Below are positions 7,764 to 13,139 of a DNA stretch of 13,139 bases, one piece after another. A program made the translations under genes and the position numbers. The DNA is from an uncultured Clostridia bacterium (lineage in GTDB: Bacteria; Bacillota_A; Clostridia; Peptostreptococcales; Anaerovoracaceae). The notes below the pieces were generated by a model. The model saw only the letters and a list, made by a program, of their open reading frames with translations, ran no database searches and had not been told where the DNA came from. The first letter of the stretch is position 1. Every line of letters begins with the position of its first letter. Where the stretch lies: the NCBI GenBank assembly GCA_946645735.1, contig CAMPCK010000004.1, forward strand, positions 1 through 13,139, written 5' to 3'.

Positions 7764-8278
7764 AAGTTCTTTTCCTCCGCTTTTTTAGCTTTTGCTTTTA
7801 GTCTCAGATCCCTGAAAAAACCCTGTATGACCTCACGGCACTCATCCTTGATGGGGCCGTCATCTATTTCGATAAGTTCAACCTGATGATTCAGTTTCTC
7901 TTCCCCTATTATATTAAGTACGGAACCGCAGCCTCCCGCCTTGGGGTCCATGACTCCCACATAGAGATGCTCTATACGCGCCCATACCAAAGCACCCGCA
8001 CACATGGAGCAGGGCTCCATGGTCACATACATGTCGCAGCCCGTGAGCCTTCTCCAGTTCAGGGTATCCTTAAGATACTTCCCGGCCTGCCTGATGGCGT
8101 TTATCTCTGCATGGGCTGTGGGATCACCGTCGGTGTCCGTCGTATTGTGGCCGCGGGCAATGATCTCTCCGTCTTTTACGATGACGGCTCCGACAGGAAT
8201 TTCTGACATTTCAGCCGCCACTTTGGCCTCTTTTAAGGCTTCAAGCATATAAGTTTCCATACCCGATGATTTTACCAT
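7760..8278 (-). CDS. tadA: tRNA(adenosine(34)) deaminase
   Basis: TadA converts A34 to inosine in the wobble position of tRNA-Arg(ACG), allowing one tRNA to read CGU, CGC and CGA. The 172-residue protein has the zinc and proton-shuttle motif HAE (H56, E58) and PCSMC (C90, C93), flanked by the usual IPVGAVIVKDGEIIARG and CAGALVWARI segments, and ends in a lysine-rich tail. The ATG at 8278 has AAAGG 8 bases upstream; the ATG at 8260 is an alternative with a poorer RBS that would remove six residues. It is the first gene of a four-gene operon with the Ig-like protein, ispE and gntR. No convincing promoter is visible in the gap to the divergent cvpA gene. The tadA call is firm because the motif spacing and length are typical. 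Confidence 0.95.
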   Translation of the reverse strand: MVKSSGMETYMLEALKEAKVAAEMSEIPVGAVIVKDGEIIARGHNTTDTDGDPTAHAEINAIRQAGKYLKDTLNWRRLTGCDMYVTMEPCSMCAGALVWARIEHLYVGVMDPKAGGCGSVLNIIGEEKLNHQVELIEIDDGPIKDECREVIQGFFRDLRLKAKAKKAEEKNL

Positions 8279-8339
8279 AAAAACGGCCTTTGTTCAACAT
8301 GAATTTTGCATACAAAGTGCAATTACAGCAAATATCCCC

Positions 8340-8368
8340 TTCAAAAAATCAGAGAAATGTTGTAAAAT
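8340..8368 (+). promoter_or_regulatory. Candidate sigma-A promoter for the cvpA-family gene
   Basis: TTCAAA (8340-8345) and TAAAAT (8363-8368) are separated by exactly 17 bases, giving a start of transcription near 8375 and a leader of about 43 bases before the ATG at 8418. Confidence 0.5.
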
Positions 8369-8417
8369 ATCCAGTGTGACCTTCTCTGCCCCAGAGGAGA
8401 ATCACAGGAGGACAGAA

Positions 8418-9056
8418 ATGAAAATGGATATTGCGGTCATCTTAATATTCGTGCTTACCATTTTCCTTTCCATGAGAAAGGGCTTCATGGGAACAGTTGC
8501 GGGCTTCTTCAAGGGCATCGCTTCTGTTGTTGCGGCCTATTTTATCTCAGGACCTCTCGGACGCTTTATTGCAGGGACCCCTGTCGGAGAGTCCACGGGC
8601 TTAAGGATCAACAGCTACCTTCAGGACAAGTGGCAGGACTCTGAAGTCTATCAGGCCCTCCCCGGCATCTTCAGGGAAGGTGCTGATTCTGCATCCTCAA
8701 GTTTCATTGCCGAGACCGCTGTCCGCATAAATCAGGCTGCCTGGATAGTCCTTTCCTTCATTATTATATTAGTAGGTCTCAGAATCATTCTCGGCCTTCT
8801 TGTTAACGCTGCAAAAAAATCCCGTGACAAGGAAGGCTTCACAGGCACTCTTGACTGGTTCCTGGGCCTCATTATGGGTATCGTACTGGGACTCATTGCA
8901 GTCTTCCTGTTCCTGGCTCTTCTTTTCCCTATAGCAAGCCTCGTATCACCCGGCAGCGCTCAGGAAATCATGGCCTGGTTCGACGGCTCTTTCTTCGCTC
9001 AGGATCTCTATGACAACAATCTTCTCCTTCTGATATTCTCAGGTCTTTTCCACTGA
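8418..9056 (+). CDS. CvpA-family membrane protein
   Basis: This 212-residue protein has the CvpA/colicin-V-production family layout: four hydrophobic helices at about 4-19, 27-44, 108-130 and 148-172, with the RKGF..G motif after the first. The loop between helices 2 and 3 is long (about 45-107). The family is widespread and needed for colicin V release or for envelope stress tolerance in some bacteria; the biochemical role is unclear. The ATG at 8418 follows an ideal AGGAGG at a 6-base spacing, so it is preferred over the in-frame GTG at 8376, which lacks an RBS. The gene is monocistronic by layout and divergent from tadA. No G+C-rich terminator follows, only an A/T-only palindromic run. Confidence 0.88.
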   Translation: MKMDIAVILIFVLTIFLSMRKGFMGTVAGFFKGIASVVAAYFISGPLGRFIAGTPVGESTGLRINSYLQDKWQDSEVYQALPGIFREGADSASSSFIAETAVRINQAAWIVLSFIIILVGLRIILGLLVNAAKKSRDKEGFTGTLDWFLGLIMGIVLGLIAVFLFLALLFPIASLVSPGSAQEIMAWFDGSFFAQDLYDNNLLLLIFSGLFH

Positions 9057-9111
9057 AAAAATTTTTTAAAAATTTTTTGAAATTGATGTTTAATTTTTTG
9101 ATTTGTAGGTA

Positions 9112-9117
9112 TATAAT
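9112..9117 (+). promoter_or_regulatory. Candidate -10 box for the 92-residue gene
   Basis: A perfect TATAAT lies 87 bases before the ATG, in a very T-rich context. The -35 is weak: TTTAAT fits a 17-base spacer, while the better TTGATG (9083-9088) is 23 bases away. The A/T-rich sequence upstream could act as an UP element. The predicted leader is about 80 bases and contains no obvious riboswitch. Confidence 0.45.
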
Positions 9118-9204
9118 ACATACTGGAGCGCAAAATATTGTTGATTTCCGGTAAAAATAAGCCGAAAAACCACAATTTCTAGATATACTAAGGAGGAAAA
9201 AGAA

Positions 9205-9483
9205 ATGAGTGTTGCAATCACAGGAAACGCATCTGCCAGAGAGAGCCTTGCATACGTCGGATATTTAGAGAAGAAGTACAACAGAAAGCTGAAATCCCTT
9301 GACATCAATCTGGACGGTGATTTCGCTGATCTGCACTACGAATTCGAGAAGGCTCCTTTCGAGAGAATCAGAAGAATCACAGGTTACCTTGTAGGTACCA
9401 TGGATCAGTGGAACGACGGTAAGCGTGCTGAAGAGCACGACCGTGTAAAGCACGATACCAATACAGGATTCGAGAAACTTTAA
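9205..9483 (+). CDS. Small protein with an NrdD C-terminal-like segment, no cysteine or glycyl site
   Basis: This 92-residue soluble protein has no signal peptide and no cysteine. Residues 56-83 (RRITGYLVGTMDQWN, then GKRAEEHDRVKH) resemble the tail of anaerobic ribonucleotide reductase NrdD, where a GYLG..D..PFN.GK.EE..RRVKH pattern follows the glycyl-radical region. The CXXC pairs and radical glycine motif are absent, so it cannot be a reductase by itself. Residues 1-54 do not look like NrdD to me. Short stand-alone proteins with this pattern are, as I recall, annotated as anaerobic ribonucleoside-triphosphate reductase in Lachnospiraceae; this label is probably misleading. The gene has a perfect -10, an AGGAGG RBS, CGT/GGT codons suggesting strong expression, and its own terminator. 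Function is unknown; a regulatory or accessory role in nucleotide reduction is inference. Confidence 0.85.
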   Translation: MSVAITGNASARESLAYVGYLEKKYNRKLKSLDINLDGDFADLHYEFEKAPFERIRRITGYLVGTMDQWNDGKRAEEHDRVKHDTNTGFEKL

Positions 9484-9497
9484 TTGTCAGATGACTG

Positions 9498-9518
9498 CCC
9501 CGCCTATGCGGGGTTTTT
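9498..9518 (+). terminator. Rho-independent terminator of the 92-residue gene
   Basis: CCCCGC (9498-9503), a CTAT loop and GCGGGG (9508-9513) form a perfect 6-bp stem followed by TTTTT. It sits 15 bases after the stop codon. Confidence 0.93.
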
Positions 9519-9523
9519 AAATT

Positions 9524-9564
9524 AAAAAGGGTGTCCCAGGCCTAGCCTTAAGGACACCCTTTTT
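9524..9564. terminator. Large bidirectional terminator hairpin ending the sulfur operon
   Basis: AAAAAGGGTGTCC (9524-9536) pairs perfectly with GGACACCCTTTTT (9552-9564): 8 G+C-containing pairs flanked by A and T runs that serve as U-tracts on both strands. The 15-base loop holds a nested AGGC-CTA-GCCT hairpin (9538-9548). It lies 22 bases after the cysK stop and is probably that operon's terminator, backing up the smaller hairpin for the opposite strand. Confidence 0.9.
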
Positions 9565-9586
9565 AAGTGAATCATGGGTATACAAG

Positions 9587-10519
9587 TTATTCGGTAAAAA
9601 GTGCTGTAGAGTAATATCTGTCTCCGCTGTCGGGAAGAAGGGCCACAATGGTCTTTCCCTCGTTTTCGTGTAGACCTGCCTGCCTGATGGCTGCCGAAAG
9701 GGCTGCGCCGGATGAGATTCCGACAGAGATTCCTTCAGTCTTCGCAAGAAGCTTGGCTGCTGTAAATGCTTCTTCGTTGGTTGCCCTGTATACTTCGTTG
9801 TATACGCCGGTGTTAAGAACTTCGGGTACGAAGCCTGCGCCGATTCCCTGGATCTTGTGAGTTCCGGATCTTCCCTCGGAGAGTACAGGCGAATCGTCGG
9901 GTTCCACTGCAATTATTTTGATTTCCGGATTCTGCGCTATGAGGTATTCACCTGTTCCTGTCACAGTTCCGCCGGTACCGACTCCTGCGATGAAGATATC
10001 CACGTTTCCATCGGTGTCCTCCCAGATCTCAGGGCCTGTGGTCGCCTTATGAACAGCAGGGTTTGCAGGGTTTACAAACTGTCCGGGTATGAATCCTCCT
10101 TCGATCTCTTTTGCCAGTTCTTCGGCTTTGGCGATGGCTCCCTTCATGCCCTTGGCTCCCTCGGTCAGCACCAGCTCTGCCCCGTAAGCCTTGAGGATGT
10201 TTCTTCTCTCAACGCTCATGGTCTCGGGCATGGTGAGGATAATCCTATAGCCTTTGGCAGCTGCTATGGCTGCGAGACCGATTCCGGTATTTCCAGAAGT
10301 GGGTTCGATGATTACAGAACCTTCCTTAAGAAGGCCCTTCTCCTCAGCGTCTTCGATCATAGCCTTGGCGATTCTGTCCTTGACGGATCCTGCAGGATTG
10401 AAATATTCAAGTTTTACAAGGACTCTTGCCTTGAGGTCCAGTTCCTTTTCTATATTTACGATCTCCACAAGGGGAGTCTTTCCTATGAGTTCAATCGCTC
10501 CTTTATATATCTTTGCCAT
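9587..10519 (-). CDS. cysK: Cysteine synthase A (O-acetylserine sulfhydrylase)
   Basis: CysK makes L-cysteine from O-acetylserine and sulfide with PLP as cofactor; it is a cytosolic dimer. The protein is 310 residues, normal for the family. It shows the PLP lysine K47 in NPAGSVKDR, the substrate loop TSGNTG near 73-78, the phosphate-binding GTGGTVTG near 180-187 and a GISSGA motif near 267-272, where the PLP ring nitrogen contacts serine. The start at 10519 (ATG, AAGGTG RBS at a 6-base spacing) is preferred to the in-frame GTG at 10528, which the Shine-Dalgarno sequence almost overlaps. It follows metY by 27 bases and is the last gene of the sulfur operon, before a large hairpin terminator. 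CysM-type enzymes are related, but the sequence fits CysK better. Confidence 0.95.
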   Translation of the reverse strand: MAKIYKGAIELIGKTPLVEIVNIEKELDLKARVLVKLEYFNPAGSVKDRIAKAMIEDAEEKGLLKEGSVIIEPTSGNTGIGLAAIAAAKGYRIILTMPETMSVERRNILKAYGAELVLTEGAKGMKGAIAKAEELAKEIEGGFIPGQFVNPANPAVHKATTGPEIWEDTDGNVDIFIAGVGTGGTVTGTGEYLIAQNPEIKIIAVEPDDSPVLSEGRSGTHKIQGIGAGFVPEVLNTGVYNEVYRATNEEAFTAAKLLAKTEGISVGISSGAALSAAIRQAGLHENEGKTIVALLPDSGDRYYSTALFTE

Positions 10520-10546
10520 TTCGGTCACCTTCCTTGAATGTCTTGT

Positions 10547-11827
10547 CTATATGGCGCTGAATCCTTTTTCAAGGTCAGCGATAATGTCATCAACGTGCTC
10601 CGTTCCTATTGAAAGTCTGATGGTATTGGGTTTGATTCCCTGATCCAGCAGTTCTTCTTCGGTCAGCTGAGAATGTGTTGTGGAAGCCGGATGAATAACC
10701 AGACTCTTCACATCCGCTACATTGGCAAGGAGTGAGAAGATCTCCAGATTATCAATAAACTTCCAGGCTTCTTCCTGTCCGCCCTTTATCTCAAAGGTGA
10801 AAATGGATGCTCCGCCGTTAGGGAAATACTTCTCATAGAGTTCATGATCCGGGTGGTCGGGAAGTGAAGGATGGTTCACATGCTCAACCAGCGGATGCTT
10901 CGAGAGATATTCTACCACCTTCTTAGTGTTCTCCGCATGTCTGTCAAGTCTTAAAGACAGGGTCTCCACTCCCTGAAGGAGAAGGAATGCGTTGAAGGGT
11001 GAAATGCAGGCTCCCGTGTCTCTTAAGAGGATTGCTCTGATGTATGTAACAAAAGCTGCGGGACCTGCTGCATCCACGAAGGATACTCCGTGGTAGCTGG
11101 GGTTCGGATCAGCGATGGCGGGATACTTGCCGGAAGCTTTCCAGTCAAAGGTTCCTCCGTCAACTATGATTCCGCCTAAGGTTGTGCCGTGTCCTCCTAT
11201 GAACTTTGTTGCGGAATGGACTACGATATCAGCACCGTGCTCGAAGGGTCTGATGAGATAGGGCGTTCCGAAGGTGTTGTCAACAACCACCGGAAGACCA
11301 TGCTTATGAGCTATCTCTGAAATCTTGTCGATATCAGGAATATCGCTGTTGGGATTACCCAGGGTCTCGATATATATGGCTCTTGTATCCTCTTCAATAG
11401 CCCCTTCCACCTCTTCAAGTTTATGTGCATCAACGAAGGTAGTCCTGATGCCGTACTGAGGAAGAGTATGCTCAAGAAGGTTATAGCTTCCTCCGTATAT
11501 GGTCTTCTGGGCTACTATGTGACCGCCATTTGCGGCAAGAGCCTGAACTGTATAGGTTATGGCTGCGGCTCCTGATGAAAGAGCGAGGGCAGCGGATCCT
11601 CCTTCAAGAGCAGCGAGACGCTTCTCCAGCACATCCTGGGTTGAATTCGTCAGTCGTCCATAGATGTTCCCCGGATCTGCCAGCCCGAAACGGTCAGCCG
11701 CGTGCTTGCTGTTATGAAATACATATGATGTTGTCTGATAGATGGGAACAGCTCTTGAATCCGTTACGGGATCCGCCTGCTCCTGTCCAACGTGAAGCTG
11801 TAATGTCTCAAATTTATATTTTCCCAT
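10547..11827 (-). CDS. metY: O-acetylhomoserine aminocarboxypropyltransferase (sulfhydrylase)
   Basis: MetY makes homocysteine from O-acetylhomoserine and sulfide, a direct sulfur route to methionine. It belongs to the PLP-dependent Cys/Met metabolism family. The 426 residues match MetY length, longer than MetB or MetC (about 380-400). Motifs: YGRLTNSTQDVLEKRLAALEGG near 56-77, the PLP-contacting D183 in VVDNTFGTP, and the PLP lysine K208 in HSATKFIGGHGT. A long insert at about 221-265 containing YPAIADPNPSYHG is typical of MetY. The start at 11827 has an ideal AGGAGG RBS. It is 21 bases after the nifU-type gene and 27 before cysK. Related enzymes that use O-succinylhomoserine cannot be excluded by motif alone, but the length and insert favour MetY. 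Confidence 0.93.
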   Translation of the reverse strand: MGKYKFETLQLHVGQEQADPVTDSRAVPIYQTTSYVFHNSKHAADRFGLADPGNIYGRLTNSTQDVLEKRLAALEGGSAALALSSGAAAITYTVQALAANGGHIVAQKTIYGGSYNLLEHTLPQYGIRTTFVDAHKLEEVEGAIEEDTRAIYIETLGNPNSDIPDIDKISEIAHKHGLPVVVDNTFGTPYLIRPFEHGADIVVHSATKFIGGHGTTLGGIIVDGGTFDWKASGKYPAIADPNPSYHGVSFVDAAGPAAFVTYIRAILLRDTGACISPFNAFLLLQGVETLSLRLDRHAENTKKVVEYLSKHPLVEHVNHPSLPDHPDHELYEKYFPNGGASIFTFEIKGGQEEAWKFIDNLEIFSLLANVADVKSLVIHPASTTHSQLTEEELLDQGIKPNTIRLSIGTEHVDDIIADLEKGFSAI

Positions 11828-11848
11828 CTTAATGTCCTCCTGAAATGT

Positions 11849-12229
11849 CTAGTCTTTGGGATTATTTTTGTAGTAGTCCTCCAGAGCTGACTGAATTGCT
11901 TCTTCAGCCAGCACCGAACAGTGCATCTTATAGTCCGGAAGTCCGTCCAGTGCCTCGGCTACCGCCTTGTTTGTAAGTTTCATTGCTTCTTCAACGGGCT
12001 TTCCCTTGATCAGTTCCGTTGCCATGGAACTGGATGCGATGGCTGATCCGCAGCCGAAGGTCTCAAACTTAACGTCCTCGATTACTCCGTCCTCTATCTT
12101 AAGATACATCTTCATTATATCTCCGCACTTAGCGTTTCCGACTTCTCCCACTCCGTTGGCGTCTTCGATAACTCCCACGTTTCTCGGGTTAAGGAAATGA
12201 TCCATTACTTTATCACTATATAATGCCAT
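11849..12229 (-). CDS. Fe-S cluster assembly scaffold, IscU/NifU N-terminal type
   Basis: This 126-residue scaffold receives sulfur from a cysteine desulfurase and builds Fe-S clusters for transfer to target proteins. The three cluster-ligand cysteines are present: C35 in AKCGD, C60 in FGCGSA and C104 in HCSVLAEEA. The conserved D37, which tunes cluster stability, follows C35. The C-terminal NifU ferredoxin and Nfu domains are absent, so it is a minimal scaffold, as is usual in Clostridia. The start at 12229 has a GGAGG RBS. It lies 17 bases downstream of the desulfurase gene, which is almost certainly its sulfur donor, and 21 bases before metY. It could be called nifU or iscU; the naming differs between annotations. 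Assignment to the family is firm. Confidence 0.95.
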   Translation of the reverse strand: MALYSDKVMDHFLNPRNVGVIEDANGVGEVGNAKCGDIMKMYLKIEDGVIEDVKFETFGCGSAIASSSMATELIKGKPVEEAMKLTNKAVAEALDGLPDYKMHCSVLAEEAIQSALEDYYKNNPKD

Positions 12230-12246
12230 GTTATGCCTCCGTAATA

Positions 12247-13139
12247 TTATAGAATGTGTTCCGCTTTACCGGACTCCAGGTCTCTCCACACAGGGGAGAA
12301 ACTTCTGAGATAATTGACTACGTCTTCCGTTGACTTAACTATATAGTCAACTTCTTCTTCCGTGGTATCCTCGCCTAAGCTCAGCCTTAAGGATCCGTGG
12401 GCCACATCGTGCACTCTTCCGATGGCGAGCAGCACGTGGCTTGGATCAAGGGATCCTGAAGTGCAGGCGGATCCGGATGATGCGCTTATTCCCTTCTGAT
12501 CCAGCAGAAGCAAAAGACTCTCGCCTTCGATTCCCTCGAAACAGAAGTTTACATTGCTTGGAAGTCTTTTTTCAGCATCTCCGTTAAGAGCAGAATGGGG
12601 TATCTCACTAAGTCCTTTTATGAGACGGTCTCTCATGGCACTTACCCTGGGAGAGGTCTCGCTCATACAGAGCTTTGCCTCTTTAAGCGCGGCTGCCATG
12701 GCCATGATACCCGGAACATTCTCAGTTCCGGCCCGTTTCCCCCTTTCCTGCGCTCCGCCTTCAATTATATTGGTGAGCGTGATGCCTTTCCTCACATAGA
12801 GGAAGCCCACTCCCTTGGGCCCATGGAATTTATGGGCTGAGGCGGATAACATATCTATGTTCATGTCTTCCACGTCGATGGGGATGTGTCCCACTGCCTG
12901 AACGGCATCTGTGTGGAAGATGACTCCGTGTTTCTTGCAAATGGCTCCCAGCGCTTTTATGGGCTGGATGGTGCCTATCTCGTTATTGGCAGTCATGATG
13001 GTGACCAGGCAGGTGTCTTCTTTTATAGCCTGCTCCAGTTCCTCCGGCCTTACCAGTCCGTCTTCGTGAACATCAAGAAGTGTGACCTCGAAGCCTTCCT
13101 TCTCCAGCCTGGCCAGCGTGTGGAGTACCGCGTGATGCT
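12247..13139 (-). CDS. nifS: Cysteine desulfurase, NifS/IscS type, N-terminus cut by the right window edge
   Basis: The enzyme takes sulfur from L-cysteine as a persulfide and passes it to the scaffold, releasing alanine; it is PLP-dependent. The frame is open to the right edge and gives 296 residues here, beginning with the conserved HHAV. About 100 N-terminal residues of a roughly 390-residue protein are outside. The internal ATG at 12996 is not the start. Motifs, by visible numbering: TANNEIGTIQP near 49-59, HTDAVQA with the PLP aspartate near 75-81, the PLP lysine at about 103 in SAHKFHGPKG, and the catalytic cysteine at about 225 (bases 12463-12465) in SSGSACTSGS. The loop around that cysteine is long, as in group I NifS/IscS enzymes, unlike SufS. 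It is the first visible gene of the sulfur operon; any upstream regulator is outside the window. Confidence 0.95.
   Translation of the reverse strand, partial: HHAVLHTLARLEKEGFEVTLLDVHEDGLVRPEELEQAIKEDTCLVTIMTANNEIGTIQPIKALGAICKKHGVIFHTDAVQAVGHIPIDVEDMNIDMLSASAHKFHGPKGVGFLYVRKGITLTNIIEGGAQERGKRAGTENVPGIMAMAAALKEAKLCMSETSPRVSAMRDRLIKGLSEIPHSALNGDAEKRLPSNVNFCFEGIEGESLLLLLDQKGISASSGSACTSGSLDPSHVLLAIGRVHDVAHGSLRLSLGEDTTEEEVDYIVKSTEDVVNYLRSFSPVWRDLESGKAEHIL

Noticed and set aside
8376..8417. GTG start for the CvpA-family protein, 14 residues longer
   Set aside because: It has no RBS, and the extension contains the AGGAGG that serves the ATG at 8418.
9058..9083. A/T-only palindromic run after the CvpA gene as a terminator
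   Set aside because: The stem contains no G or C and would be unstable. It may instead be part of the A/T-rich upstream region of the next promoter.
9118..9204. NrdR boxes or a riboswitch in the leader of the NrdD-tail-like gene
   Set aside because: Some AT-rich pieces weakly resemble NrdR boxes, but no pair at the correct spacing and no conserved riboswitch core is visible.
9857..10537. Long plus-strand open frame of 226 codons opposite cysK
   Set aside because: It is antisense to a clear cysK with full motifs. The translation is low in recognisable motifs and it has no RBS. It is a shadow of the codon bias of the real gene.
12994..12996. ATG at 12996 as the start of the cysteine desulfurase
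   Set aside because: The frame continues to the window edge with conserved residues (HHAV...), so the protein is only cut by the window.
1..13139. Defence island, prophage, insertion sequence, CRISPR array or biosynthetic cluster
   Set aside because: Nearly all genes are housekeeping types in compact operons. No transposase, integrase, repeat array or nuclease/effector gene was found.

Overview
This window looks like ordinary chromosome from an anaerobic Firmicute of the class Clostridia, probably Lachnospiraceae-like. That is inferred from gene content: Hsp33, DUF1846 and DUF1934 proteins, an MEP-pathway kinase beside an FCD-type GntR regulator, NifS/NifU-type Fe-S assembly with MetY and CysK, strong AGGAGG ribosome binding sites and moderate GC. 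No mobile element, CRISPR array, rRNA or tRNA was seen. No stretch longer than 300 bases lacks a gene. The longest gaps are about 150 bases and hold promoters and leaders.

Layout, left to right. (1) Positions 1-3767, minus strand, one operon read right to left: hslO (Hsp33 chaperone), ddl (D-Ala-D-Ala ligase), a DUF1934 beta-barrel protein and a DUF1846 protein cut by the left edge. (2) Position 3926-5194, plus strand: a membrane-anchored HtrA/DegP-like protease, divergent from hslO and closed by a hairpin terminator shared with the next operon. (3) Positions 5267-8278, minus strand, one operon: tadA, a signal-peptide/Ig-like/single-TM protein, ispE and a GntR/FCD regulator. Every junction here is a 4-base stop/start overlap (ATGA, ATAA, ATGA). 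(4) Positions 8418-9056, plus strand: a CvpA-family membrane protein. (5) Positions 9205-9483, plus strand: a compact 92-residue gene with its own promoter, strong RBS and terminator. Its C-terminal half resembles the tail of anaerobic ribonucleotide reductase NrdD but has no cysteine. (6) Positions 9587 to the right edge, minus strand, a sulfur operon: nifS-type cysteine desulfurase (cut by the edge), nifU/iscU scaffold, metY (O-acetylhomoserine sulfhydrylase) and cysK.

Functionally, the window combines envelope and protein quality control (HtrA, Hsp33, Ddl), tRNA wobble editing with isoprenoid synthesis (TadA, IspE), and sulfur assimilation joined to Fe-S assembly. No clearly new multi-gene system is visible. 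Two points deserve most attention. ispE has no ATG, GTG or TTG upstream of its conserved N-terminal motif and appears to start at AUA inside an AUAA overlap. The stand-alone NrdD-tail-like small gene has the architecture of a well-expressed independent gene.
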